Positions 34,348 to 43,300 of a DNA stretch of 49,403 nucleotides are shown one piece after another. Source of the stretch: Streptomyces sp. NRRL F-4489 (GTDB taxonomy: Bacteria; Actinomycetota; Actinomycetes; Streptomycetales; Streptomycetaceae); NCBI RefSeq assembly GCF_001509485.1, contig NZ_LLZI01000271.1:1-49403 (forward strand). Reading direction: 5' to 3'. Under the pieces are notes generated by a model, which was given only the letters and a program-made list of their open reading frames with translations, searched no databases and was not told the origin of the DNA. The translations under genes were made by a program, and so were the position numbers. Every line of letters starts with the position of its first letter. The first letter of the stretch is position 1.

Positions 34348-34986
34348 GTGGCTCAATTCCGGCTTCAGGGAAGCAAAGTGCTCGCGGTCGACCTCGCGGG
34401 CGACGCCGTCCGCGCGAAGAACGGCGCGATGGTCGCCTACGACGGCCAGATGGCGTTCAAGAAGATGACCGGCGGCGGGGAGGGACTGCGCGGCATGGTC
34501 ACCCGCCGGCTGACCGGCGAGCAGATGGCGGTGATGGAGGTGAAGGGCCAGGGCACCTGCTATTTCGCCGACCGCGCCACCGAGATCAACCTCGTCCGGC
34601 TCCAGGGCGAGAAGCTTTTCGTGGAGGCGAGCAATCTGCTGTGCACGGACGCCGCGCTGCGGACCGGCACGACGTTCACCGGCCTCGGCGGCGCCTCGCA
34701 GGGCACCGGCCTGTTCACCACCACCGTCGAGGGCCACGGCCAGGCCGCGCTGACCTCCGACGGCCCCGCCGTGGTGCTCCGCGTCACCCCGCAGGATCCC
34801 CTCCACGTCGACCCCGGCGCCTATATCGCCCACACCGGGCAGCTCAAGCGCCACCTCCAGTCCGGCGTGAATTTCCGCACGTTCCTGGGCGAGGGCTCCG
34901 GCGAGGCGTTCCAGCTGCGCTTCGAGGGCGAGGGCCTGGTCTACGTCCAGCCCAGCGAGCGCACCACCGCAGGCGGTGAGGTCTGA
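34348..34986 (+). CDS. AIM24-family protein, paralogue 1
   Basis: A 212-aa protein with the beta-helical AIM24 fold (Pfam AIM24, named from a yeast mitochondrial protein). VAQFRLQGSKVLAVDLAGDA leads into NGAMVAYDGQMAFKK, and GTGLFTTTVEGHG and GEGSGEAFQLRF are family-like repeats. The GTG start is chosen because the family N-terminus begins there, although the frame is open well upstream. Its stop shares one base with the next start. Function in bacteria is not established. Confidence 0.85.
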   Translation: MAQFRLQGSKVLAVDLAGDAVRAKNGAMVAYDGQMAFKKMTGGGEGLRGMVTRRLTGEQMAVMEVKGQGTCYFADRATEINLVRLQGEKLFVEASNLLCTDAALRTGTTFTGLGGASQGTGLFTTTVEGHGQAALTSDGPAVVLRVTPQDPLHVDPGAYIAHTGQLKRHLQSGVNFRTFLGEGSGEAFQLRFEGEGLVYVQPSERTTAGGEV

Positions 34987-35636
34987 TGCCGTTCACCTCC
35001 CTCAACTCCCGCATGGTGGAAGCCCGGATCGCCCCCGGGCAGCGGATGTTCAGCCAGCGCGGCGCGATGCTCGCCTACCGCGGCGAGGTCAGCTTCACCC
35101 CGAACATCCAGGGCGGCCAGGGCGGTATCGGCTCCATGATCGGCCGCCGCATCGCCGGCGAGGCGACACCCCTGATGACCGTGGAGGGGGACGGCACCGT
35201 CATGTTCGGCCACGGCGGCCACCACGTCCACGTCATCGACCTGACCGGCGAGACCCTCTACGTCGAGGCCGACCGCCTGCTGGCCTTCGACGGCTCGCTG
35301 GCCCAGGGGACGATGTTCATGGGCGCGCAGGGCGGCGTGATGGGCATGGTGCGCGGGCAGGTCACCGGCCAGGGCCTGTTCACCACGACCCTGGCGGGCC
35401 ACGGCTCGGCGGCGGTGATGGCGCACGGCGGCGTCATCGAGCTGCCGATCGCCCCGCAGCGCCCGGTCCATGTCGACCCGCAGGCGTACGTCGCCCACCG
35501 CGGCGAGGTCCGCAACCGCCTGTCCACCGCCCTGGGCTGGCGCGAGATGATCGGCCGCGGCTCGGGCGAGGCGTTCCAGCTGGAGCTGTCCGGCCAGGGC
35601 ACCGTCTACGTCCAGGCGTCGGAGGAGAAGCTGTGA
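34986..35636 (+). CDS. AIM24-family protein, paralogue 2
   Basis: A 216-aa paralogue of the preceding protein with matching segments: GAMLAYRGEVSF, GQGLFTTTLAGHG, HVDPQAYVAHRGEV and GRGSGEAFQLELSGQGTVYVQAS. The start is one base into the upstream stop (TGATG), and the end overlaps the third copy in GTGA. Gene overlap and equal length point to a stoichiometric complex or shared assembly. Role unknown. Confidence 0.85.
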   Translation: MPFTSLNSRMVEARIAPGQRMFSQRGAMLAYRGEVSFTPNIQGGQGGIGSMIGRRIAGEATPLMTVEGDGTVMFGHGGHHVHVIDLTGETLYVEADRLLAFDGSLAQGTMFMGAQGGVMGMVRGQVTGQGLFTTTLAGHGSAAVMAHGGVIELPIAPQRPVHVDPQAYVAHRGEVRNRLSTALGWREMIGRGSGEAFQLELSGQGTVYVQASEEKL

Positions 35637-36400
35637 CCGTGATCCATGACGTCCGCACCCTGCCCGCCAACGACAACGTCAACGCGTACGCCTTCAGCGT
35701 CGACCTCGACGGCCGGTGGTTCCTCCAGAAGGGGAAGATGATCGCCTACTACGGGCGGATCGACTTCCACGGCATCGGCCACGGCCCGCTGGACCGCCTG
35801 ATCGCCGGCAGTTTCCATTCGCCCCTGCACGCCGCTGACTGGGTGGTGGCCGAGGGCCGCGGCAAGATGCTCCTCGCCGACCGGGCCTTCGACGTCAATT
35901 CCTACGATCTCGATGAGGGCAACCTCACCATTCGCTCCGGCAATCTGCTCGCCTTTCAGCCATCTCTGTCGCTGAAGCAATCGATCATCCCCGGCTTCCT
36001 CACCCTCATCGGCACCGGCACCTTCGTGGCCGCCTCCAACGGCCCCGTGGTCTTCGCCGAACCGCCGATCCGGGTGGACCCGCAGGCCCTCGTCGGCTGG
36101 GCCGACTGCCCCTCCCCCTGCCACCACTACGACCACCAGTACCTGCGCGGATTCTGGGGCGGCGTGCGCGCCCACACCGGTATCGGCGGCGCCTCCGGCG
36201 AGGAGCACCAGTACGAGTTCAGCGGTGCCGGGACGGTCCTGCTCCAGTCCACCGAGCAGCTGCTCCCGGAGCGGGCGACCGGCGCGGTGCCGGCCGAGGA
36301 GGGCGTCCCGGGCGGCGGCGCACCGGCCCCGGAAAGTGGCTCACAACTGCCCCACCTGCCCGGTGGCCTCGGGGGTCTCCAGCGCCGCTTCGGCCTGTGA
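35633..36400 (+). CDS. AIM24-family protein, paralogue 3 with extended C-terminus
   Basis: A 255-aa paralogue, more diverged than the first two (WFLQKGKMIAYYGRIDFHG, NLLAFQPSLSL, GTGTFVAASNGPVVFAE). A Cys/His segment CPSPCHHYDHQYL (about residues 156-170) is unlike the other copies. A Pro/Gly-rich tail (about 215-255) extends past the fold. The GTG at 35633 overlaps the previous stop. It may be the specialised member of a three-protein set. Confidence 0.82.
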   Translation: MTVIHDVRTLPANDNVNAYAFSVDLDGRWFLQKGKMIAYYGRIDFHGIGHGPLDRLIAGSFHSPLHAADWVVAEGRGKMLLADRAFDVNSYDLDEGNLTIRSGNLLAFQPSLSLKQSIIPGFLTLIGTGTFVAASNGPVVFAEPPIRVDPQALVGWADCPSPCHHYDHQYLRGFWGGVRAHTGIGGASGEEHQYEFSGAGTVLLQSTEQLLPERATGAVPAEEGVPGGGAPAPESGSQLPHLPGGLGGLQRRFGL

Positions 36401-36444
36401 GCGGTAGTCTGCGGACGGTGACCTCGAACGCCTGACCGGCCAAC

Positions 36445-36481
36445 GATGACTAATTCATCATTCAACATTCACGGGTAGAAT
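36445..36481 (+). promoter_or_regulatory. Promoter and inverted repeat of the second MarR gene
   Basis: TAGAAT at 36476-36481 lies 6 bases before the ATG at 36488, so the mRNA is probably leaderless. Upstream, GATGA (36445-36449) and TCATC (36455-36459) are perfect arms around CTAAT where a -35 would be. The region is strikingly AT-rich for this genome. A MarR autoregulatory site is likely. Confidence 0.5.
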
Positions 36482-36487
36482 TCCTCC

Positions 36488-36964
36488 ATGACGACCGACA
36501 GCGACACTCCCTGGCTGACCGACCAGGAGCAGCGCGCCTGGCGCACCCACCTGGACGTCAGCAGGCTGCTGATGCACCAACTGGAGCGCGATCTCCAGCC
36601 GTTCGGCCTCACGAACAACGACTACGAGATCCTGGTCAACCTCTCCGAGGCCAAGGACCACCGGCTGCGGATGAGCGACCTGGCCGCCGCCACCCTCCAG
36701 TCCAAGAGCCGCCTCTCGCACCAGATCACCCGGATGGAGAACGCGGGCCTGGTACGCCGCGAAAGCTGCGAGTCGGACCGCCGCGGACTCTACGCCGTCC
36801 TCACCGAAGAGGGCTGGGACACCATGCGCCGGGTCGCCCCCCACCACGTCGCCTCGGTCCGCAAGCACTTCATCGACCTCTTCACCCCCGAAGCCCTCGC
36901 TTCCCTCCGCGCCTCCCTCACCCCCGTGGCCGAACACCTCCGCAAACACCGGGGTTCGCTCTAA
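36488..36964 (+). CDS. MarR-family regulator, copy 2
   Basis: A 158-aa winged-helix protein. FGLTNNDYEILVNLSE leads into the recognition region LAAATLQSKSRLSHQITRME and the wing ESCESDRRGLYAVLTEEG. No ribosome site precedes the ATG, in agreement with a leaderless start. It lies 87 bp after the AIM24 genes with its own promoter, so it is probably not part of that operon, although it may regulate it. Ligand unknown. Confidence 0.9.
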   Translation: MTTDSDTPWLTDQEQRAWRTHLDVSRLLMHQLERDLQPFGLTNNDYEILVNLSEAKDHRLRMSDLAAATLQSKSRLSHQITRMENAGLVRRESCESDRRGLYAVLTEEGWDTMRRVAPHHVASVRKHFIDLFTPEALASLRASLTPVAEHLRKHRGSL

Positions 36965-37324
36965 AACCCACCCACGGGGACGAGACCACGCCACCGGCCA
37001 CCACAGCTGTGGGACCGGCCGGGACCACCGGGGTGCAGACGGCGACGGCGCGGGCCGGAGGGGATGTCCCGGGGTGCGCCCGCAGGATCTGGAGCGAACC
37101 GCGGGGCATTCCTCATTCACAGACCAGATGCGCCCGCACCGAGGACGTACCCCGGGACAGCCCCTCCGGCCCCCACCAACGGCGGAACGCCGAGGCCACC
37201 GCAACCAACCACGGCGCGGCACAGGACAACGTGGGGCGGCCACAAACAACCCACCGCCACGGCGAGCAACCCCACCGAAACAGGGTCCGGCGGAGAACCG
37301 ACCCCGCGAACCCCCACGTGGGAT
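36965..37324. other. 360-bp convergent intergenic region
   Basis: No coding sequence is seen. It contains a 121-bp inverted-repeat unit (37052-37172). From about 37173 to 37320 the plus strand is rich in C and A and poor in G and T, which is unusual here and resembles a Rho-loading region for transcripts coming from the MarR gene. Confidence 0.5.
37052..37172. repeat. 121-bp unit bounded by 24-bp inverted repeats
   Basis: The left arm 37052-37075 (GGGCCGGAGGGG...CCCGGGGT) and right arm 37149-37172 match as inverted repeats in 23 of 24 bases around 73 bp. Inside are inverted ATCTGG (37087-37092) and CCAGAT (37124-37129), and direct TGCGCCCGCA at 37075-37084 and 37129-37138. No target duplication is seen. 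It could be a MITE-like element or a large structured terminator. Confidence 0.6.
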
Positions 37325-38278
37325 CTACGTCGTCAGCCCCACGACCAACTCATCGGCGGCCCCATAAGGATCCAACTCCCCCGCCACGATCCGCTCCGCC
37401 AGCGCCCCCAGATGCCGATCGCCGGACAGATCCCCGATCCGCGACCGCAGCGTGGTGACCGCGATCGTCTCGACCTCGCGCGCCGCCCGGGCCAGCCGGC
37501 GCCGCCCCAGCACCCCGTGCTCCTCCATCCACGCCCGGTGCTTCTCCAGCGCCTCCACGACCTCCTCGACGCCCTCGCCCCGGGCCGCCACCGTCTTCAC
37601 GATCGGCGGCCGCCAGTCACCGGGCGCCCGCGCCTCACCGAGGCCGAGCATGTGGTTCAGCTCGCGCGCGGTGGCGTCCGCGCCGTCCCGGTCGGCCTTG
37701 TTGACCACGTAGACATCGCCGATCTCCAGGATTCCGGCCTTGGCGGCCTGGATGCCGTCGCCCATCCCCGGGGCCAGCAGCACCACGCTCGTATCGGCCT
37801 GCGAGGCGATCTCCACCTCGGACTGCCCGACGCCCACCGTCTCCACGAGGATGACCTCGCAGCCGGCCGCGTCCAGGACGCGGATCGCCTGCGGGGCGGC
37901 CCAGGCCAGCCCGCCCAGGTGGCCGCGGGTGGCCATCGAGCGGATGTAGACGCCGGGGTCGGAGGCGTGCTCGCTCATCCGGACCCGGTCGCCGAGCAGC
38001 GCACCGCCGGAGAACGGCGAGGACGGGTCGACGGCGAGCACCCCGACCCGTTTGCCGGCCTTGCGGTACGCGGTGACCAGGGCGGAGGTGGTGGTGGACT
38101 TGCCGACGCCGGGCGAGCCGGTCAGCCCGACCACATAGGCGTTGCCTGTGAGCGGCGCCAGCGCCGCCATCACCTCGCGCAGCTCCGGCGCGGCTCCCTC
38201 GACGAGGGAGATCAGCCGGGCCACCGCCCTCGGCCGGCCCTGCCGGGCCTGTTCCACCAGCTGGGGGACGTCCACCAT
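37325..38278 (-). CDS. meaB: Methylmalonyl-CoA mutase-associated GTPase MeaB
   Basis: A 317-aa G3E-type GTPase that loads and protects adenosylcobalamin-dependent acyl-CoA mutases. P-loop GSPGVGKS at residues 54-61, Mg-binding VDPSSPFSGGALLGDR, switch region VETVGVGQSE and base-specific NKAD are present, with a C-terminal helical dimerisation part. It is 113 bp downstream of the thiolase on the same strand. The likely clients are IcmA (encoded 8 kb away) and methylmalonyl-CoA mutase (not in the window). Confidence 0.93.
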   Translation of the reverse strand: MVDVPQLVEQARQGRPRAVARLISLVEGAAPELREVMAALAPLTGNAYVVGLTGSPGVGKSTTTSALVTAYRKAGKRVGVLAVDPSSPFSGGALLGDRVRMSEHASDPGVYIRSMATRGHLGGLAWAAPQAIRVLDAAGCEVILVETVGVGQSEVEIASQADTSVVLLAPGMGDGIQAAKAGILEIGDVYVVNKADRDGADATARELNHMLGLGEARAPGDWRPPIVKTVAARGEGVEEVVEALEKHRAWMEEHGVLGRRRLARAAREVETIAVTTLRSRIGDLSGDRHLGALAERIVAGELDPYGAADELVVGLTT

Positions 38279-38391
38279 CGCGCTCGGCTCCTTCGCCCTC
38301 GTTCGACCGACTCACTCGTACCGCCGCCGTACCCACCGCGCCGCGCCCCGGGCCGGACCGGTGCACAACCCGGCCCGCGGCGCGGAACGGA

Positions 38392-39603
38392 CTACCTCCC
38401 CGGCACCCGGATGATCAGCGCGTCCCCCTGCCCGCCCCCGCCGCACAGCGCCGCCGCGCCCGTGCCGCCGCCGCGCCGCCGCAGCTCCAGCGCGAGGTGC
38501 AGCACGATACGGGCCCCGGACATGCCGATCGGATGGCCGAGGGCAATGGCACCGCCGTTGACATTCACCTTTTCGGGGGAAACCCCGAGATCCTTCATTG
38601 ACTGCACCGCGACCGCCGCGAACGCCTCGTTGATCTCGATCAGATCGAGGTCGTCAACGGTCAGCCCGTCCTTCGCCAGCGCGTGCCGGATCGCGTTGGA
38701 CGGCTGCGAGTGGAGGGAGTTGTCGGGGCCCGCGACATTGCCGTGCGCGCCGATCTCGGCGATCCAGGACAGTCCCAGCTCCTGCGCCCGCGCCTTGCTC
38801 ATCACGACCACGGCGGCGGCGCCGTCGGAGATCTGCGAGGAGCTGCCGGCGGTGATCGTGCCGTCCTTGGCGAAGGCCGGCCGCAGCTTGCCGAGGGACT
38901 CGGCGGTGGTCTCCCCGCGGATGCCCTCGTCCTGGCTGAAGATCACCGGGTCGCCCTTGCGCTGCGGGATCTCCACGGGGGTGATCTCGGCCTCGAACAG
39001 GCCGTTCTTCTGGGCGGCGGCGGCCCGCTGGTGGGAGCGCGCGGCGATCTCGTCCTGCTCGGCCCGGCCGATGCCCAGCCGGGCGTTGTGCTTCTCGGTC
39101 GACTCGCCCATGGCGATGTTCTCGAAGGCGTCGGTGAGGCCGTCGTACGCCATCGCGTCGAGCATCTCCACCGCGCCGTACTTGAAGCCCTCGCGGGACT
39201 TGGGGAGCAGGTGCGGGGCGTTGGTCATGGACTCCTGGCCGCCGGCGACGACGATGTCGAACTCCCCGGCGCGGATGAGCTGGTCGGCCAGCGCGATGGC
39301 GTCCAGGCCGGAGAGGCAGACCTTGTTGACGGTCAGCGCGGGGACGTTCATGGGGATGCCGGCCTTGACCGCGGCCTGGCGCGCCGGGATCTGGCCCGCG
39401 CCGGCCTGGAGCACCTGGCCCATGATCACGTACTGCACCTGGTCGCCGCCGATCCCCGCGCGGTCCAGCGCCGCCTTGATGGCCACACCGCCCAGGTCGG
39501 CCCCGGAGAAGCTGCGCAGCGAGCCCAGGAGCCGGCCCATCGGGGTGCGCGCTCCGGCGACGATGACGGAGGTGGTGCCGTTCCTGCCGTTCGTTGCAGA
39601 CAT
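38392..39603 (-). CDS. Acetyl-CoA C-acetyltransferase (thiolase)
   Basis: A 403-aa thiolase that condenses two acetyl-CoA or cleaves acetoacetyl-CoA. It has nucleophilic Cys96 in [10 protein letters not shown], the His of [16 protein letters not shown] and the C-terminal Cys in CGGGGQGDA, so all three catalytic residues are present. Length is typical. It is divergent from methylmalonyl-CoA epimerase and upstream of meaB. In Streptomyces the product can feed the ethylmalonyl-CoA and butyryl-CoA routes, in which the mutases nearby also act. Confidence 0.94.
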   Translation of the reverse strand: MSATNGRNGTTSVIVAGARTPMGRLLGSLRSFSGADLGGVAIKAALDRAGIGGDQVQYVIMGQVLQAGAGQIPARQAAVKAGIPMNVPALTVNKVCLSGLDAIALADQLIRAGEFDIVVAGGQESMTNAPHLLPKSREGFKYGAVEMLDAMAYDGLTDAFENIAMGESTEKHNARLGIGRAEQDEIAARSHQRAAAAQKNGLFEAEITPVEIPQRKGDPVIFSQDEGIRGETTAESLGKLRPAFAKDGTITAGSSSQISDGAAAVVVMSKARAQELGLSWIAEIGAHGNVAGPDNSLHSQPSNAIRHALAKDGLTVDDLDLIEINEAFAAVAVQSMKDLGVSPEKVNVNGGAIALGHPIGMSGARIVLHLALELRRRGGGTGAAALCGGGGQGDALIIRVPGR

Positions 39604-39740
39604 AGGGTGCGGCCTTCCTGTGCAGGGAAGTTAACGAGGGTTCCCGTCAATGTACTGAGGGGTAGTCGCCGGGTCACCGGCAAGCGGGTGTGATCGCGCG
39701 CACGTTGCGTAACCAGCCGTGCGAGCGGTGCACTGGAGCC

Positions 39741-40181
39741 ATGCTGACGCGAATCGACCACATCGGAATCGCCTGCCGCGATCTGGACCGGACCGTCGAG
39801 TTCTACCGTGCCACGTATGGCTTCGAGGTGTTCCACACCGAGGTCAACGAGGAGCAGGGGGTCCGCGAGGCCATGCTCAAAATCAACGAGACGTCCGACG
39901 GCGGCGCCTCCTACCTCCAGCTGCTGGAGCCGATCCGCGAGGACTCCGCGGTCGGCAAGTGGCTGGCGAAGAACGGCGAGGGCGTGCACCACATCGCCTT
40001 CGGCACCGCCGACGTCGACGGGGACGCGGAGGCCATCCGCGGCAAGGGCGTCCGGGTGCTCTACGACGAGCCGCGGCGGGGCTCGATGGGGTCGCGGATC
40101 ACCTTCCTGCACCCCAAGGACTGCCACGGTGTGCTCACCGAACTCGTCACCGCGGCGCCCCCGGACGCGACTGGCCACTGA
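39741..40181 (+). CDS. mce: Methylmalonyl-CoA epimerase
   Basis: A 146-aa VOC-fold enzyme interconverting (2R)- and (2S)-methylmalonyl-CoA. The metal ligands fit: His7 in RIDHIGIAC, Gln in SYLQLLEP, His in VHHIAFG and Glu in VLTELV, with GSRITFLHPKD near the end. The ATG at 39741 is used because MLTRIDHIG is the family start and GGAG precedes it; the frame is open upstream to 39690. It fits functionally with meaB, the thiolase and icmA. Confidence 0.93.
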   Translation: MLTRIDHIGIACRDLDRTVEFYRATYGFEVFHTEVNEEQGVREAMLKINETSDGGASYLQLLEPIREDSAVGKWLAKNGEGVHHIAFGTADVDGDAEAIRGKGVRVLYDEPRRGSMGSRITFLHPKDCHGVLTELVTAAPPDATGH

Positions 40182-40191
40182 CCTTCCCCTC

Positions 40192-40223
40192 CCCCGGCCG
40201 GTAGAGTGCAGCCTCGGCCGGGG
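40192..40223 (+). terminator. Weak hairpin after mce
   Basis: CCCCGGCCG (40192-40200) pairs with CGGCCGGGG (40215-40223) around a 14-nt loop, 10 bases past the epimerase stop. The gap before scy is 209 bp. No T-run is seen. Confidence 0.5.
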
Positions 40224-40390
40224 TACGGGTGTGGGGCCGGTCCATACTCTGCCGATGATCTGACACCATTTCTTCGGAAGGGTCAGCTCCGAAAGGGCGC
40301 GGGTCCGGTACGCCGCGAGGCGTGCGGGGCGCGTGCCGCAGGGTCCGGAGCCGGCCGCCGCCATGACCAGGGGACGGATGGGACCGCGCA

Positions 40391-43300
40391 GTGCGGGGCA
40401 ACGAGCGCCAGGAGCGTCAGTGGGCTGAAGCCGACCACCTCTCGCAGTTCGAAGCCGAGATGGAGCGGCTGAAGACCGAGCGGGACAAGGCCGTCCAGCA
40501 CGCCGACGACCTCGGTTACCAGGTCGAGGTGTTGCGCGCCAAGCTCCACGAGGCGCGCCGCAACCTCGCGTCCCGGCCTGCCTACGACAACCTCAGCCAC
40601 CAGGCCGAACAACTCCTGCGCAACGCGCAGATCCAGGCCGACCAACTGCGCTCGGACGCCGAGCGGGAGCTGCGCGAGGCGCGGGCGCAGACCCAGCGGC
40701 TGCTCCAGGAGGCCGCCGAGCGGCAGGCCCGGATGGACGCCGAGCTGCACGCCGAGGCGGTCAGCCGGCGGCAGCGGCTGGACGAGGAGCTGAACGAGCG
40801 CCGCCAGACCGTCGAATCGCACGTCAACGAGAACGTCGCGTGGGCGGAGCAGCTGCGGGCCCGTACGGAGTCGCAGGCCCGGCGGCTGATGGAGGAGTCC
40901 CGGGCGGAGGCCGAGCAGGTGCTCGCCGCGGCCCGGACCGAGGCGCAGCGGCTGGCGGACCGGGCGCGCGAGCGGCTGGGCACGGCGGCCGAGGAGGCGC
41001 GGGCGGAAGCCGAATCCATCCTGCGCCGGGCCCGTACGGACGCCGAGCGGCTGCTGAACGCCGCGTCCAGCCAGGCGCAGGAGGCCACCGACCAGGCGGA
41101 GCAGCTGCGTTCGACCGCCGGCGCGGAGTCGGAGGAGGCCCGCCGGCAGGCCGCGGAGCTGACCCGGACGGCCGAGGCGCGGATCCAGGAGGCGGACGCG
41201 GCGCTGCGCGAGGCGCGCGCCGAGGCCGAGAAGCTGGTCGAGGAGGCGCAGCAGTCCGCGGCGAAGCGGCTGTCGGCCGCCGAGTCGGAGAACGAGCAGC
41301 GGACCCGTACGGCCAAGGCGGAGGTCGCGCGGCTGGTCGCGGAGGCGACCAAGGAGGCCGAGGCGCTGCGCGCGGAGGCCGAGCAGCTGCGGGCGGACGC
41401 CCGGGCGGAGTCCGAGCGGCTGGTGGCCGAGGCGCAGGAGGCGGCCCGGTCGAAGGCCGCGGAGGACTCGGCGGCGCAGCTGGCGAAGGCCGCGCGGGCC
41501 GCCGAGGAGATGATGACCAAGGCGTCGCAGGACGCCAAGGCCGTCACCAAGGCCGCCGCCGAGGAGGCGGAGCGGCTGCGCCGGGAGGCCGAGGCCGAGG
41601 CGGACCGGCTGCGTGAGGAGGCGCACGACACCGCCGAGCAGCTCAAGGGCGCGGCGAAGAACGACACCAAGGAGTACCGCGCCAAGACCGCCGAACTCCA
41701 GGAGGAGGCGCGGCGGCTGCGCGGTGAGGCCGAGCAGCTGCGGGCGGACGCGGTCGCCGAGGGCGAGCGGATCCGCGGCGAGGCGCGGCGGGAGGCCGTC
41801 CAGCAGATCGAGGAGGCGGCCGGGACCGCCGAGGAGCTGCTGGCGAAGGCCAAGTCCGATGCGGAGGAGACCCGTTCGGGCGCGGTCGCCGAGAGCGAGC
41901 GGGTGCGGACGGAGGCCATCGAGCGGGCCGCCGCGCTGCGCCGGCAGGCCGAGGAGGCGCTGGAGCGGGCCCGTACGGAGGCCGAGCAGCTGCTGCTGGA
42001 GGGCACCCAGGCCGCCGAGGAGCTGACCTCCGAGGCGGAGCGGAGCGCGGCGGCGCTGCGGGCCGAGGCCGAGGCGGCCGCCGAGGAGCGGCGCGCGGAG
42101 GCGCAGGCGGAGCTGGACCGGCTGCGCGGCGAGGCCGAGGAGAAGCTGGCGGCGGCCGAGGAGGCGCTGCGGGAGGCCCGCGCGGAGGCCGAGCGGCTGC
42201 GCCGGGAGACGCAGGAGGAGGCGGCCCGGCTCAAGGCCGAGGCGGCCGAGCGGCGGCGCGCGCTCCAGCAGCAGGCCGAGGAGGAGGCCGAGCGGCTGCG
42301 GACGGAGGCGGCCGGGGACGCCTCGGCGGCCCGGGCCGAGGCCGAGACCGCGGCCACCCGGCTGCGGGCGGAGGCCGCCGCGGAGGCCGAGCGGCTCAAG
42401 GCGGAGGCGCAGGAGACCGCGGACCGGGTCCGGGCGGAGGCGGCCGCGGCCGCGGAGCGTACGGGCACGGAGGCCGCGCAGGCGCTGGCCGAGGCGCAGG
42501 AGGAGGCCGCGCGGCGCCGCCGGGAGGCCGAGCAGCTGCTGGGCGAGGCGCGCGAGGAGGCCCACCAGGAGCGGACCGCGGCGCGGGAGCAGAGCGAGGA
42601 GCTGCTGGCGTCGGCCCGTACGCGGGTCAGCGAGGCGCAGGCGGAGGCCGAGCGGCTGGTCGAGGAGGCGGACCGGCGGGCGGCCGAGCTGGTGGCGGCG
42701 GCCGAGCAGACCGCGCAGCAGGTGCGGGACGCGGTCGCCGGGCTGCACGAGCAGGCGAACGAGGAGATCGCCGGGCTGCGGTCGGCGGCGGAGCACGCCG
42801 CGGAGCGGACGCGGTCCGAGGCGCAGGAGGAGGCCGACCGGGTCCGGTCGGACGCCTACGCCGAGCGGGAGCGGGCCTCGGAGGACGCGGCGCGGGTGCG
42901 CCGGGAGGCGCAGGAGAACGCCGAGGCGGCCGCGGCACTGGCCGAGCGGACGGTGGCGGAGGCCATCGAGGAGGGCGACCGGCTGCGGTCGGAGGCGGCC
43001 GGCGTCCTGGACGAGGCGCGCCGCGACGCCAACACCGCGCGGACGGAGGCCGCCGAGCAGGCGGACCGGCTGGTGGCCGAGGCCACGGCCGAGGCCGGGA
43101 AGCTGGTCGCCGACGCCACGGCGAAGGCCGAGGAGCTGCGGGCCGAGGCGGACGAGGTGCTGGACACCGCCCGCCGGGACGCCAACTCCGCCCGTACGGA
43201 AGCCGCCGAGCAGGCCGACCGGCTGGTGGCCGAGGCCACCGCCGAGGCGGAGAAGCTGGTCGCGGACGCCACCGCGAAGGCCGAGAAGCTGGTCGGCGAC

